Source: Nakamurella multipartita DSM 44233
Lineage (GTDB): Bacteria; Actinomycetota; Actinomycetes; Mycobacteriales; Nakamurellaceae
NCBI RefSeq assembly: GCF_000024365.1
Contig: NC_013235.1
Span: forward strand, 620,001 to 684,000
Length of the DNA stretch: 64,000 nucleotides
Direction of reading: 5' to 3'
In this document: piece by piece, positions 15,809-25,135 of the stretch
Position numbering within the stretch: position 1 is the first letter of the stretch
How the letters are laid out: each line of letters starts with the position of its first letter
The notes under the pieces: model-generated
Told to the model about the DNA's origin: nothing
Database searches by the model: none
The model's input: only the letters and a program-made list of their open reading frames with translations
Translations under genes and position numbers: made by a program

Positions 15809-17149
15809 CTAGGACCTGGCCGGCCGATCGGCCGGCGCCGTGACCGATGTGTCACCCGACCGATGCGCGATCAGGTCGCGGTAGTGGGCGAATGCGGCCC
15901 GCGGGGTGCGCTCCAGGGTGTCCGGATCGACCCGGACCAGGCCGGTCCGGACGTGGCCCGGGGTGCCGGCCCAGCCGTCCAGCAGCGACCAGTGGAAGTA
16001 GCCGGCGACCGGCACGCCGCGGCCCGCGGCCCGGTCGACGGCGGCCAGATGCTCGTCCAGGAACGCGATCCGCGGACGGTCGTCGCCGTCCGGACGGTCG
16101 TCGAAGGCGCCGCCGGTGGTGACCACCACCGGCGGCAAGTGCGGGTACCGGCGGGCCAGGTCGACCAGCACCTGCTCCAGGGCCGGCGGGTCGATCGGCA
16201 GGTCGCCGGCGGTGCGCGGCACACCTTCCAGCGGGACCAGGGTCAGCGGCACGGACCGGTTCTCGGGCACCGCGGCGACCACCACCGGATGCTCGTAGCT
16301 CACCCCGTAGAAGTCCAGCGGGGCGGCGATCGCGGCCAGGTCGCCGTCGGCGATCACCCCGTCGGGGACCCCGGGCAGGGCCAGCAACCGGTCCGGGTAG
16401 CGGCCGAGCAGCACCGGGTCGGCGAACTGGCGGTTGTGGTACTCGTCGTAGAACGCTGCCGCCCACCGGTCCCGGCCGGACGGGCCGGCCGGCCGCACGG
16501 TCGTGTGGTGGTTGATCAGGCCGACCCGCCCCGCGCCGGCCGCCCGCAGCGCGGCGGTGGCCCGGGCGTGCCCGAGCAGCAGGTGGTGGGTGACCGGAAG
16601 GGCCCCGCCGAGCAGGGTCAATCCAGGCGCGTCCACGCCGACCGCGTGCCCCAGGGCCAGGTGCGGGAACGGATCCTCCAGGCTCGCCCAGGCGCCGACC
16701 CGATCGCCCAGCCGGGCGGCCACCGCGGCGGCGTAGTCGCCGAACCGCTCGGCGGTGTCCCGCCGCAGCCAGCCGCCCTCCAGCATCAGCTCCAGCGGCA
16801 GGTCCCACCGGTACAACGACACCCACGGCTCGATGCCCCGCGCCAGCAGGCCGTCGACCAGGGCGTCGTAGAAGTCCAACCCGGCCGGGTTGACCGGTCC
16901 GGTCCCGCCCGGCTGCACCCGCGACCAGGACAGCGTCAGCCGGTAGGCGTCCACCCCCAGCGCGGCCAGCAGATCCAGGTCCGTCGACCACCGGGCGTGG
17001 TGGTCGGCCGCCCGGGCCGGGCTGCTGCCGTCCTCGATCCGGCCGGGCAGGGTGGCGAAGACGTCCCAGATCGACGCCGTCCGGCCGGCGGTCCCGGCCG
17101 CTCCCTCGATCTGCATGGCCGCCGACGCGACGCCGAACAGCCGGGTCAC
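15809..17149 (-). CDS. Glycoside hydrolase family 1-like protein, catalytic residues lost
   Basis: A 446-residue protein with the whole GH1 beta-glucosidase barrel (GVASAAMQIEGA, DAYRLTLSWSRVQPGG, FYDALVDGLLARGIEPWVSL, GYFHWSLLD). Three key sites differ from GH1 enzymes. The acid/base motif LNEP is LEDP (Asp159), the nucleophile motif TENG is TTGG (Thr345), and the His of HWDLP is Arg114; the sugar-binding DNFEW is also reduced to DGW. The frame is intact and codon use is normal, so this looks like a maintained non-enzyme, perhaps a sugar sensor or binding protein. Its GTG overlaps the TetR stop (GTGA). Confidence 0.85.
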   Translation of the reverse strand: MTRLFGVASAAMQIEGAAGTAGRTASIWDVFATLPGRIEDGSSPARAADHHARWSTDLDLLAALGVDAYRLTLSWSRVQPGGTGPVNPAGLDFYDALVDGLLARGIEPWVSLYRWDLPLELMLEGGWLRRDTAERFGDYAAAVAARLGDRVGAWASLEDPFPHLALGHAVGVDAPGLTLLGGALPVTHHLLLGHARATAALRAAGAGRVGLINHHTTVRPAGPSGRDRWAAAFYDEYHNRQFADPVLLGRYPDRLLALPGVPDGVIADGDLAAIAAPLDFYGVSYEHPVVVAAVPENRSVPLTLVPLEGVPRTAGDLPIDPPALEQVLVDLARRYPHLPPVVVTTGGAFDDRPDGDDRPRIAFLDEHLAAVDRAAGRGVPVAGYFHWSLLDGWAGTPGHVRTGLVRVDPDTLERTPRAAFAHYRDLIAHRSGDTSVTAPADRPARS

Positions 17150-17778
17150 GGCCGGCCCGCCGGAGGCAGCGGCTCGGTCAGGTACCGCTGCAGGGTCTGG
17201 CCCACGGACGCGATCAGCTGCTCACCGGTCAGCTGCACCACCGGGTCCAGGAACAGCAGGTAGCGGCTCACGATCACGCCCAGGATCTGCGACATCACCA
17301 GCCCGGCCCGCCGGGTGCGCTCCGGCTCGGGGATGCCCAACGCCGCGGTGAACGGCCCGACCATCCGGGCCACCACGAACTGGCGGATCAACGCGGCCCG
17401 CTGCTCGTCGGCCAGCGCGGTGCGCAGCCAGCCGGCCAACCCCGGGGCCATCGGCGATTCCCACACGCTGACGATCAGGCCGGCCAGCCGCACGCCCACC
17501 CCGTCCGGTCCGGCCGCGCCGATGCCGGCGAGCAGCGTCGGCAGGTCGATGGGCAGGTCGATGGTGGCCAGGAACAGCTCGTCCTTGGTACCGAAGTAGT
17601 GGTGCACCAGCGCGGGATCGACCCCGGCGGCGGCGGCGATCCGGCGGATGGACGCGCCGTCGAAGCCGGAGGCGGCGAAGGTGGCCCGGGCGGCGTCCAG
17701 GATGGCCGTGCGGGTGTCCGGGTTGCCCGGCCGCCGGCCGGTGCGGGCCGGCCGGGTTCGCTCGACGGCGCCGGGCAT
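17146..17778 (-). CDS. TetR-family repressor
   Basis: A 210-residue regulator. The DNA-binding domain occupies residues 23-70 (TAILDAARATFAASGFDGAS, IRRIAAAAGVDPALVHHYFG, TKDELF), followed by a helical ligand domain. AAGGAG stands before the ATG. It lies 23 bp after the ABC permease and overlaps the GH1-like gene, so it is part of the operon it probably controls. Two near-identical operator-like sequences before the ABC ATPase gene are its likely targets. Confidence 0.9.
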   Translation of the reverse strand: MPGAVERTRPARTGRRPGNPDTRTAILDAARATFAASGFDGASIRRIAAAAGVDPALVHHYFGTKDELFLATIDLPIDLPTLLAGIGAAGPDGVGVRLAGLIVSVWESPMAPGLAGWLRTALADEQRAALIRQFVVARMVGPFTAALGIPEPERTRRAGLVMSQILGVIVSRYLLFLDPVVQLTGEQLIASVGQTLQRYLTEPLPPAGRP

Positions 17779-17801
17779 GCCGCTCCTTCGGGGGTGCTGG
17801 G

Positions 17802-18545
17802 TCAGGGGGTCCGTCGCCGCAGGGAGGCCGCGGCCAGGATCAGTCCCAGGATCACACAGCCGCCGACGACGGCCAGATCGACCCAGAACGTGGAGGTGGG
17901 CTCGGCGTTGTCGCCGACCTGTTGCAGCGCCTCCACCGCGTAGGACAGCGGCATCACGTCCGAGAGTGCGGAGAGCCAGCCGGCCATCTCCGCGCGCGGC
18001 ACGAACAGTCCGCACAGCAGGATCTGCGGGATCACCACCACCGGGAGCATCTGCACGGCCTGGAACTCGGTGCGGGCCAACGCCGAACAGGCCAGCCCGA
18101 GGCCGACGCCGAGCAGCGCGGTCAGCACCGCGATCAGCACCACCAGGGCGGCCGAGCCGGCGGTGCTCATCCCGTACAGCCAGTACGCGCAGGCCGAGGC
18201 GATGACCGCCTGGCCGGCCGCGGCCGCGCCGAACGCGATCCCGTACCCGGCCAGCAGGTCGCCCTTGCCGGTCCGGGTGGTCATCAACCGTTCCAGGGTG
18301 CCGGACGTGCGCTCCCGCAGCATGGCGATGCTGGTGATCAGGAACATGATCACGAACGGGAAGATGCCGAGCATGATCAGCAGGATCCGGCTCACCGCGG
18401 GCGAGCCGTCGTACATGGCGTAGACCAGGCCCATCAGCACGATCGGGACCGCGATCAGCAGGCCGACGGTGCGCGGGTCGTGCCGCAGCTGGCGCAGGAT
18501 CCGGGTGGTAGTGGCGGCCAGAATCCCGGGGCTGATCACGCTCAT
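17802..18545 (-). CDS. ABC-2 type permease
   Basis: A 247-residue, six-helix ABC-2 permease: LLIAVPIVLMGLVYAMYDGS, then ERTSGTLERLMTTRTGKGDL (the conserved cytoplasmic segment), and FQAVQMLPVVVIPQILLCGLF near the C-terminus. It forms an exporter with the ATPase encoded just upstream, whose TGA overlaps its ATG (ATGA). The family exports drugs, lipids or polymers; the substrate is unknown. Confidence 0.9.
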   Translation of the reverse strand: MSVISPGILAATTTRILRQLRHDPRTVGLLIAVPIVLMGLVYAMYDGSPAVSRILLIMLGIFPFVIMFLITSIAMLRERTSGTLERLMTTRTGKGDLLAGYGIAFGAAAAGQAVIASACAYWLYGMSTAGSAALVVLIAVLTALLGVGLGLACSALARTEFQAVQMLPVVVIPQILLCGLFVPRAEMAGWLSALSDVMPLSYAVEALQQVGDNAEPTSTFWVDLAVVGGCVILGLILAAASLRRRTP

Positions 18546-19258
18546 CGCGCCGCTCCCGCCCGGATCAGGTTCAGGAAGGCCCGGTCCATGTCGTCGGTGC
18601 CGGCCCGCTGCTTGATCGCCGCCGGGGTCTCGTCGGCGAGCAGCTCGCCCGCGCGCATCAGCAGCAGCGTGTCGCACCGGTTCGCCTCGTCCATCACGTG
18701 CGAGGACACCAGCACGCTCACCCCGTCGCGGGCCCGCTGCGCGAAGAAGTCCCACAGCTCCTCGCGCAGCACCGGGTCCAGCCCGACGGTGGGTTCGTCC
18801 AGCACCAGCACGGGCGGGTCACCGACGATGGCGCAGGCCAGGGACGCGCGCGACTGTTGCCCGCCGGACAGGTTGCCGGCCAGTTGCCCGGCGGCCTCGG
18901 CCAGGCCGACCTGCTCGATGGCCGCCCGGGCGGCGGACCGGTCGACGCCGGCGACGGCGGCGAAATAGTTGGTGTTCTCGGCCACGGTCAGGTCCAGGTA
19001 GATCGACGGCGACTGGCTGACGTAACCGATCTTGTCGCGCAGCGCCGGGGTGCCGGCCGGCCGGCCGAGCACGGTGACCGTGCCCGCGCGGACGACCTGC
19101 ACCCCGACGACCGCCCGGATCAGCGTCGTCTTGCCCGCGCCCGACGGGCCCAGCAGTCCGGTGATCCGGCCGGCGGCAATGCGGCAGGTCAGGCCGTCCA
19201 GGACGGTCGCCTTTCCGCGCCGGACGACCAGCTCGGTGACGGTGATCGCGTCGGCCAT
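18542..19258 (-). CDS. ABC transporter ATPase
   Basis: A 238-residue nucleotide-binding subunit: Walker A GPSGAGKTT (about residues 37-45), Q-loop VSQSPSIY, signature LSGGQQSR, Walker B VLVLDEPTVGLD and the switch His in SSHVMDE. It powers the neighbouring ABC-2 permease. GGAGGAGG precedes the ATG. It is the first gene of the leftward train and carries a convincing promoter with two operators upstream. Confidence 0.95.
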   Translation of the reverse strand: MADAITVTELVVRRGKATVLDGLTCRIAAGRITGLLGPSGAGKTTLIRAVVGVQVVRAGTVTVLGRPAGTPALRDKIGYVSQSPSIYLDLTVAENTNYFAAVAGVDRSAARAAIEQVGLAEAAGQLAGNLSGGQQSRASLACAIVGDPPVLVLDEPTVGLDPVLREELWDFFAQRARDGVSVLVSSHVMDEANRCDTLLLMRAGELLADETPAAIKQRAGTDDMDRAFLNLIRAGAAR

Positions 19259-19292
19259 GACGCGCCTCCTCCGCGAAGCGGTCGGCGGAATG

Positions 19293-19356
19293 TCAACGGT
19301 TGATGAGTTCCGCCGACTCCAGGGTAGGAGCGGCCGGCGGCCCGGTCAACAGCTGA
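19293..19356 (-). promoter_or_regulatory. Promoter with paired TetR-type operators for the ABC/TetR/GH1-like operon
   Basis: Read leftward, TTGACC (19349-19344) and TACCCT (19326-19321) are 17 bases apart, a good sigma-70-type promoter. An 11-base perfect palindrome, TCAACGGTTGA (19293-19303), lies just past the expected transcript start. A related copy, TCAACAGCTGA (19346-19356), overlaps the -35. The two copies extend into matching flanks (GTCAAC..-TGATGA-TTC) and are 53 bases apart, about five helical turns. I infer binding of the operon's own TetR protein and possible looping. Confidence 0.62.
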
Positions 19357-19424
19357 TGAATTCTCGACGGTGACCTCGCTCGCTCGTCGCGACCCCGATG
19401 ACCGGCCCGGTTAGCCTGAGCCCC

Positions 19425-21491
19425 ATGTCGCGCAGCCTCTATATCGCCTCGCCCGAGGCCCTGTCCGGAAAGTCGGCGGTGGCCCTGGGCCTGGTCGATC
19501 TGCTCAGCCGGCGGGTCGGCCGGGTGGGGGTGTTCCGGCCGATCGTCAACGCCGATCCGCAGCGCGACTCGGTGGTCGAGTTGCTGATCGCGCAGCCCGG
19601 CATCCGGCAGGACTACGACGAGGCGGTCGGCGTCACCTACGCCCAGTGGCACGCCGATCAGGACGCCGCGCTGTCCCGGATCGTGGACCGGTTCGGCGAG
19701 CTGAGCGCCGAGTACGACGCGGTCGTGGTGGTGGGCAGCGACTACACCGACGTGACCACCGGCAACGAGTGGGCCAGCAACGCCCGGATCGCGGCCAACC
19801 TGGGCTCGCCGGTGGTGCTGGTGGTGCACGGCCGCGACCGCACCCCGGCCGTCATCGCCGCGACCGTCGAGCTGGCCCGCTCCGAACTCGTGGCCTGGCA
19901 CGCCCATCCGGTAGCCGCTATCGCCAACCGGGTCGACCCGGACGCGGTCGAGGACGTCCGCGAGCGGCTGTCCCGGGCCGGCCTGGTCGCCGGCGCGCTG
20001 CCCAACATCCCGCTGCTGGGCGCGCCGACGGTGGCCGACCTGCGCGACGCCTGCGGGGCGACGCTGTGGCGCGGTGACGAGGACCTGCTGACCCGGGAGT
20101 CGCTGGGCTTCCTGGTCGCCGCGATGACCCCGCCGAACGTGCTCCGCCGGCTACGGCCGTCGATGACCGTGATCGCGCCCGGCGACCGCTCGGACATGCT
20201 GCCGGCGCTGATCCTGGCCCACCAGTCGGCCACCTTCCCGGACCTGGCCTCGGTCGTGCTGACCGGCGGGTACGAGCCGCCGGCCTCGATCGCCAAGCTG
20301 ATCGACGGCATCCGGGCCGACGTACCGATCCTGCTCACCGACGGCGGAACCTTCGAGACCGCCACCGGTCTGGGGCAGGTACGGGGCCGGTTGACCGCGG
20401 ACTCCTCGGTCAAGCTGGAGAAGGCGCTGCAGGCGTTCGCCGAGGGGGTGGACGCCGACGCCATCGTCGACGCGCTGGACCTGGCCGACCCGACCGTGGT
20501 CACCCCGATGATGTTCCAGTACCGGCTGATCGAGCGGGCCCGGGCCGACCGCCGGCACGTGGTGCTGCCCGAGGGCGAGGAGGAACGCATCCTGCGCGCG
20601 GCGGCGATCCTGCTGCGGCTGGACGTGGCCGACCTGACCCTGCTGGGCGACGAGACCCTCATCCGGGCCAAGGCCGACACCCTGGGCCTGGACATCGCCA
20701 AGGCGCGGATCGTCTCGCCGACCACCCCCGAGCTGGTGGCCACCTTCGCCGCCGAGTACGCCCGGCTGCGCGCGCACAAGGGCATCACCCTGGAGCTGGC
20801 CACCGACATCGTTTCCGACGTCTCGTATTTCGGCACCATGATGGTCCACCTGGGGATGGCCGACGGGATGGTCAGCGGGGCCGTGCACACCACCGCGCAC
20901 ACCATCCGGCCCTCCTTCGAGATCATCAAGACCGCGCCGGGCACCACCGTGGTCTCCAGCGTCTTCCTGATGTGCCTGGCCGATCGCGTCCTGGTCTACG
21001 GCGACTGCGCGGTCAACCCCGACCCGACCGCGGAACAGCTGGCCGAGATCGCCATCTCGTCCGCGCAGACCGCCGCGCAGTTCGGCGTCGACCCGCGGGT
21101 GGCGATGCTGTCCTACTCGACCGGCAGTTCGGGATCGGGCGCCGACGTGGAGAAGGTGCGCACGGCCACCGACATCGTGCACACCAAGCGGCCGGACCTG
21201 TTGGTGGAGGGCCCGATCCAGTACGACGCCGCGGTCGACCCGGGCGTGGCGGTGACCAAGCTGCCGGATTCGCAGGTGGCCGGGCGGGCCACCGTGCTGA
21301 TCTTCCCGGACCTGAACACCGGCAACAACACCTACAAGGCGGTGCAGCGCAGCGCCGGGGCGGTGGCCATCGGGCCGGTGTTGCAGGGGCTGAACAAGCC
21401 GGTCAACGACCTGTCCCGGGGCGCGCTGGTGGCCGACATCGTCAACACCGTCGCCATCACGGCGATCCAGGCGCAGGGGGAGACCGCGTGA
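19425..21491 (+). CDS. pta: Phosphate acetyltransferase, long form
   Basis: Interconverts acetyl-CoA and acetyl phosphate. The 688-residue product has three parts: an N-terminal P-loop-like domain ([20 protein letters not shown]), a middle DRTGG domain and the C-terminal catalytic domain ([44 protein letters not shown]). This is the usual actinomycete long form. ATG 19425 is preceded by TAGCCT (19412-19417), a -10-like hexamer 7 bases before the start, so the transcript may be leaderless. The TGA overlaps the ackA GTG. Confidence 0.96.
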   Translation: MSRSLYIASPEALSGKSAVALGLVDLLSRRVGRVGVFRPIVNADPQRDSVVELLIAQPGIRQDYDEAVGVTYAQWHADQDAALSRIVDRFGELSAEYDAVVVVGSDYTDVTTGNEWASNARIAANLGSPVVLVVHGRDRTPAVIAATVELARSELVAWHAHPVAAIANRVDPDAVEDVRERLSRAGLVAGALPNIPLLGAPTVADLRDACGATLWRGDEDLLTRESLGFLVAAMTPPNVLRRLRPSMTVIAPGDRSDMLPALILAHQSATFPDLASVVLTGGYEPPASIAKLIDGIRADVPILLTDGGTFETATGLGQVRGRLTADSSVKLEKALQAFAEGVDADAIVDALDLADPTVVTPMMFQYRLIERARADRRHVVLPEGEEERILRAAAILLRLDVADLTLLGDETLIRAKADTLGLDIAKARIVSPTTPELVATFAAEYARLRAHKGITLELATDIVSDVSYFGTMMVHLGMADGMVSGAVHTTAHTIRPSFEIIKTAPGTTVVSSVFLMCLADRVLVYGDCAVNPDPTAEQLAEIAISSAQTAAQFGVDPRVAMLSYSTGSSGSGADVEKVRTATDIVHTKRPDLLVEGPIQYDAAVDPGVAVTKLPDSQVAGRATVLIFPDLNTGNNTYKAVQRSAGAVAIGPVLQGLNKPVNDLSRGALVADIVNTVAITAIQAQGETA

Positions 21492-22687
21492 TACAGCACC
21501 CGATTCTGGTGGTCAATTCCGGCTCGTCGTCGATGAAGTACCAGCTGATCGACCCCGACGAGGGCCAGGCGGTGACCACCGGGTTGATCGAGCGGATCGG
21601 CGTCGCCGGCGCCGAACCGGGTCGGGCCACCCACCGGCAGGACGGCAAGGACTTCGACTACACCGGCGAGATCGCCGACCACGCCGCGGCGATCGAGGTG
21701 ATGCGGTCCCTGTTCGACCGCTCCGGCCGGCCCATCCAGCGGACCGGGCTGTTCGCCGTCGGGCACCGGGTGGTGCACGGCGGGTCGTTGTTCGGCGAAC
21801 CGACCCTGGTCGACGCGCAGGTGCTGGCCGAGATCAAGGCGTTGTCGGTGCTGGCGCCGCTGCACAACCCGGCCAATGCGACCGGGATCGAGGAGGCGAT
21901 GGCCGCCTTCCCCGGCGTTGCGCAGGTGGCCGTCTTCGACACCGCCTTCTTCCGGGACCTGCCGGCGGCCGCCGCGACCTACGCGATCGACCGGACCGTG
22001 GCCGCCGAACATCAGGTGCGCCGCTACGGCTTCCACGGCACCTCGCACCAGTACGTCTCGCAGCAGGTGGCCGCGGTGCTGGGCCGGGAGCTCGCGCAGC
22101 TGCGGCAGATCGTGCTGCACCTGGGCAACGGGGCGTCGGTGTCGGCCGTGGACGGCGGCCGGGCGGTGGAGACCTCGATGGGCCTGACCCCGTTGGAGGG
22201 CCTGGTGATGGGCACCCGCAGCGGTGACATCGACCCGGGGGTGGTGTTCCACCTGGCCCGCACCGCCGGCCTGTCCATCGACGAGATCGACAGCCTGCTC
22301 AACCGCCGGTCCGGCATGCTCGGCCTGGCCGGGGTGTCCGACTTCCGGGACATCGACCGGCTGATCGAGCAGGGCGACACCGACGCCGCGCTGGCCCTGG
22401 ACGTGTACTGCCACCGGGTGCGCAAGTACATCGGGGCCTACCTGGCCGTGCTCGGCGGCGCCGACGTCATCACCTTCACCGCCGGGGTCGGCGAGAACGC
22501 GGCCGGGGTGCGGGCCAAGGTGCTGGCCGGCCTGGAGCCGCTGGGCATCCGGCTCGATCCGGCCCGCAACGCCGAACGGGGTGGCGCGCGGGTCATCTCG
22601 ACCGACGATTCGCCGGTGACCGTCCTTGTGGTGCCGACCAACGAGGAGCTGGCGATCGCCCGGGCGACGCTGGCCCTGGTGCGCTGA
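21488..22687 (+). CDS. ackA: Acetate kinase
   Basis: Converts acetyl phosphate and ADP to acetate and ATP. The 399-residue product has the N-terminal ASKHA motif [22 protein letters not shown], the conserved Asp in [38 protein letters not shown], and FTAGVGENA at the C-terminus. GTG 21488 overlaps the pta stop (GTGA), the standard pta-ackA arrangement for overflow metabolism or acetate use. Confidence 0.97.
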   Translation: MIQHPILVVNSGSSSMKYQLIDPDEGQAVTTGLIERIGVAGAEPGRATHRQDGKDFDYTGEIADHAAAIEVMRSLFDRSGRPIQRTGLFAVGHRVVHGGSLFGEPTLVDAQVLAEIKALSVLAPLHNPANATGIEEAMAAFPGVAQVAVFDTAFFRDLPAAAATYAIDRTVAAEHQVRRYGFHGTSHQYVSQQVAAVLGRELAQLRQIVLHLGNGASVSAVDGGRAVETSMGLTPLEGLVMGTRSGDIDPGVVFHLARTAGLSIDEIDSLLNRRSGMLGLAGVSDFRDIDRLIEQGDTDAALALDVYCHRVRKYIGAYLAVLGGADVITFTAGVGENAAGVRAKVLAGLEPLGIRLDPARNAERGGARVISTDDSPVTVLVVPTNEELAIARATLALVR

Positions 22688-22693
22688 CCATCG

Positions 22694-23617
22694 GTGCTCG
22701 CGGTCCTGCAGGGCCTGGCGACGATCGGCATCGTCGTCGGCGTGGGGTATCTGCTGGCCCGGACCAGCCTGCTGCCCTCGGGCACCCCGGTCGTGTTGTC
22801 CCGGTTGGTGTTCTTCGTGGCCACCCCCGCGCTGCTGCTGGAAACCCTGGCCGGGGCGTCGATCTCGGCGGTGCTGTCGGCCGGACTGGCGGTCACCGCG
22901 CTGACCACGACGGTGGCCTGGTCGCTGTACCTGCTGGTGGCCCGGTTGTGGTGGAAGCGGGACACCGCCTCGGTCGTGGTCGGTTCCCTGGCCTCGTCCT
23001 ACGTCAACGCCGGCAACCTCGGGATCCCGCTGGCCGTCTACGTTTTCGGTGACGCCGCGCTGGTCGCGCCGGTCATGCTGTACCAGCTGGTGGTGCTGGC
23101 CCCGGTCGCCTTCGTGGTGCTGGACATGGTCGAGTCCGGCCGCCGCCCGTCCTGGCGGCGGGTGCTGATCCAGCCGGTGCGCAACCCGGTGATCGTCGCC
23201 TCGGTGATCGGCATCTCGCTGGCCGCGACCGGCGCCCACATCCCGCAGTTGATCGACGCCCCGCTCAAGCTGATCGCCGGGATGGCCGTGCCCGGCGCGC
23301 TGATCGCGTTCGGCATCTCGCTGCGCGGTGCGCCGATCCCCGGGCGGGGTGGCCGGGCGGCCGACCTGTCGCTGGCCGCCGCGCTCAAGCTGGTGGTGAT
23401 GCCGGTGGCGGCCTACGCGTTGGGGCGCTGGGTGTTCGGGATGAGCGGGGTGCCGCTGCTGGCCAGCACGATGTGCGCGGCGCTGCCCACCGCGCAGAAC
23501 GTGTTCGTCTACGCCGTCCGGTACAAGGCGGCGGTGCCGCTGGCCCGGGACGCGGTGGCCACCAGCACGCTGCTGTGCATCCCGGTGCTGGTCGTCATCG
23601 CCGGCCTGCTCAGCTGA
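22694..23617 (+). CDS. AEC-family transporter
   Basis: A 307-residue protein with about ten helices and the auxin-efflux-carrier layout: VVLSRLVFFVATPALLLETL near the N-terminus, SYVNAGNLGIPLA (conserved N-x-G-N-x-G-x-P), a central cytoplasmic loop, and CAALPTAQNVFVYAVRY at the C-terminus. Family members move organic acids such as malate or malonate. It starts 6 bp after ackA and is likely co-transcribed, so an acetate or organic-acid role is possible. Its end overlaps the converging hydrolase gene by 8 bp. Confidence 0.85.
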   Translation: MLAVLQGLATIGIVVGVGYLLARTSLLPSGTPVVLSRLVFFVATPALLLETLAGASISAVLSAGLAVTALTTTVAWSLYLLVARLWWKRDTASVVVGSLASSYVNAGNLGIPLAVYVFGDAALVAPVMLYQLVVLAPVAFVVLDMVESGRRPSWRRVLIQPVRNPVIVASVIGISLAATGAHIPQLIDAPLKLIAGMAVPGALIAFGISLRGAPIPGRGGRAADLSLAAALKLVVMPVAAYALGRWVFGMSGVPLLASTMCAALPTAQNVFVYAVRYKAAVPLARDAVATSTLLCIPVLVVIAGLLS

Positions 23618-24626
23618 CCCCGGCCCCGTAGGCGTCCAACCAGCGGGCCAGCTGCGCGTAGACCTCGGCCCGCACCGGCGGGGTGGACAGCAGCAGATCG
23701 TGCATGCCGTCGACGATGCGCAGGCAGGTGACGTGCCGGCCCAGCTGCGTGGACCAGCGGGCCAGCGCGTCGGCGTTGAGCACCGCGTCGCCGCGCAGCA
23801 GCTCGTCGGACCACTCGCGGGCCCGGACGGTGCGGTTGCTGCACATCACCAGGATCGGCATGGTCAGCGTCAGGCCGGCGTGCGCCCGGGCGATGGCCCG
23901 CTGGGCGGCGGCCAGCCATTCCGCGCGCACCACCCCGCCGGTCACCGGCTTCCAGTCGGGATTGAACGTCCACTCGCCGCGTTCGGTGGCGTGGATGCTG
24001 ATCTGGTACTGGCTGCGGGTGGGTTGCTGCAGCACCAGTTCGGGCCGGTTGCGGGCCAGCACCGCGAAGGGCCGCGGGGCCAGCGCGCGCACCGCCCAGT
24101 TGGCCGGCACGTCCAGGAACGGGCTGTTGAGCACCACCGCGCGCACCGCGCTCAGGTCGGCGTCGCGGTGCGGGGCGTCGTGCAACCAGAGCACGCCGAT
24201 CAGGCCGCCGGTGGAATGGGCGTTGAAAACGATCCGCTCGTGCCCGTCGGCCCGGATGGTGGCCACCGCGGCGTCCAGCTCGGGGTAGTAGTCGGCGACG
24301 TCGCCCATCCGGGTCGGGGTCTGGTGGGGCAGCAGCGATCGCCCGTTCTTGCGCAGGTCGACCGCGTAGAAGTCCTCACCGCGGGCGAGGTGGAACTCGG
24401 CCAGTTCCTTCTGGTGGAAGTAGTCGGAAAAACCGTGCAGGTACAGAGCCGCGCCGGTGGCCGGCCGGTCGGTCCGGCGACGGACCAGGGTGGCCACGAC
24501 CGGGCCCTCGCGGTCGTCGGGCAACTGCAGGGTCAGGGCTTCGTAGGGCGCGCCGAAGAAGTCGGGCCGGGGGTCGGTGAACACCTCGACGGACGGGTTT
24601 GGCACCGGGCCAGGATAGTGCGCCAC
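23610..24626 (-). CDS. Alpha/beta hydrolase (lysophospholipase-like)
   Basis: A 338-residue serine hydrolase. The oxyanion region is YLHGFSDYFHQ, the nucleophile elbow AHSTGG (Ser138), and the catalytic His lies in VDGMHDLLLS. The layout matches the monoacylglycerol-lipase/lysophospholipase group, with a helical cap between about residues 165 and 235. No signal peptide is seen, so it is probably cytoplasmic. GTG 24626 is the likely start. It diverges from the Usp gene across 23 bp. Confidence 0.85.
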   Translation of the reverse strand: MAHYPGPVPNPSVEVFTDPRPDFFGAPYEALTLQLPDDREGPVVATLVRRRTDRPATGAALYLHGFSDYFHQKELAEFHLARGEDFYAVDLRKNGRSLLPHQTPTRMGDVADYYPELDAAVATIRADGHERIVFNAHSTGGLIGVLWLHDAPHRDADLSAVRAVVLNSPFLDVPANWAVRALAPRPFAVLARNRPELVLQQPTRSQYQISIHATERGEWTFNPDWKPVTGGVVRAEWLAAAQRAIARAHAGLTLTMPILVMCSNRTVRAREWSDELLRGDAVLNADALARWSTQLGRHVTCLRIVDGMHDLLLSTPPVRAEVYAQLARWLDAYGAGVS

Positions 24627-24649
24627 ACTCTGGGCATGAGGCGGGCGGC

Positions 24650-25102
24650 GTGACCGAGGCGGACGAGTTCGAACGGGGCACCGACGGTCCCAAGGTGATC
24701 GTGGCCGCGGTCGACGGGTCGACCACGTCGTTGCGGGCCGCCGCTTACGCGGCCGGGCTGGCCCGCCGGCAGGGCGCCGAGCTGGTGGTGGTCTACGTGG
24801 TCGCCGGATCGGCCATGGTCGGGCTGGTGCCGGCCGCGGGCCTGGCCCTGAGCGATGCCGAGCACCAAGTCGCCGACGAGCTGCGGGTACAGATCGGCGA
24901 GGCGGCCCGGCGGGCCGGGCTGCGGGCCCGGTTCATCGAGACCACCGGCGACCCGTACACCGAGATCACCCGGGTCTGCGAGAAGGTGCTGGCCGACGCC
25001 GTGGTGGTCGGTGCCTCCACCTCGGCCGGGCACCGCATCATCGGCTCGGTCGGGGTCCGGCTGGTGCGGGCCGGCAAGTGGCCGGTCACGGTCGTTCCGT
25101 GA
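24650..25102 (+). CDS. Universal stress protein
   Basis: A 150-residue single-domain UspA fold: VIVAAVDGSTTSLRAAAYA at the N-terminus, LVVVYVVAGS, and a C-terminal strand VVVGASTSAGHRIIGSVGVR followed by WPVTVVP. The ATP-binding pattern G-x2-G-x9-G(S/T) is only partly kept: the second glycine position is altered, so nucleotide binding is doubtful. GTG 24650 is the best start; a longer frame back to 24599 overlaps the divergent hydrolase. Confidence 0.83.
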   Translation: MTEADEFERGTDGPKVIVAAVDGSTTSLRAAAYAAGLARRQGAELVVVYVVAGSAMVGLVPAAGLALSDAEHQVADELRVQIGEAARRAGLRARFIETTGDPYTEITRVCEKVLADAVVVGASTSAGHRIIGSVGVRLVRAGKWPVTVVP

Positions 25103-25135
25103 CGCGGTCCGGGCCCGGCGGGTCGACCGCCGGGC

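Noticed and set aside
21332..23239. 635-residue leftward frame antisense to ackA and the AEC carrier
   Set aside because: His/Gly/Arg-rich composition typical of the antisense of high-GC genes; no start signal or domain.
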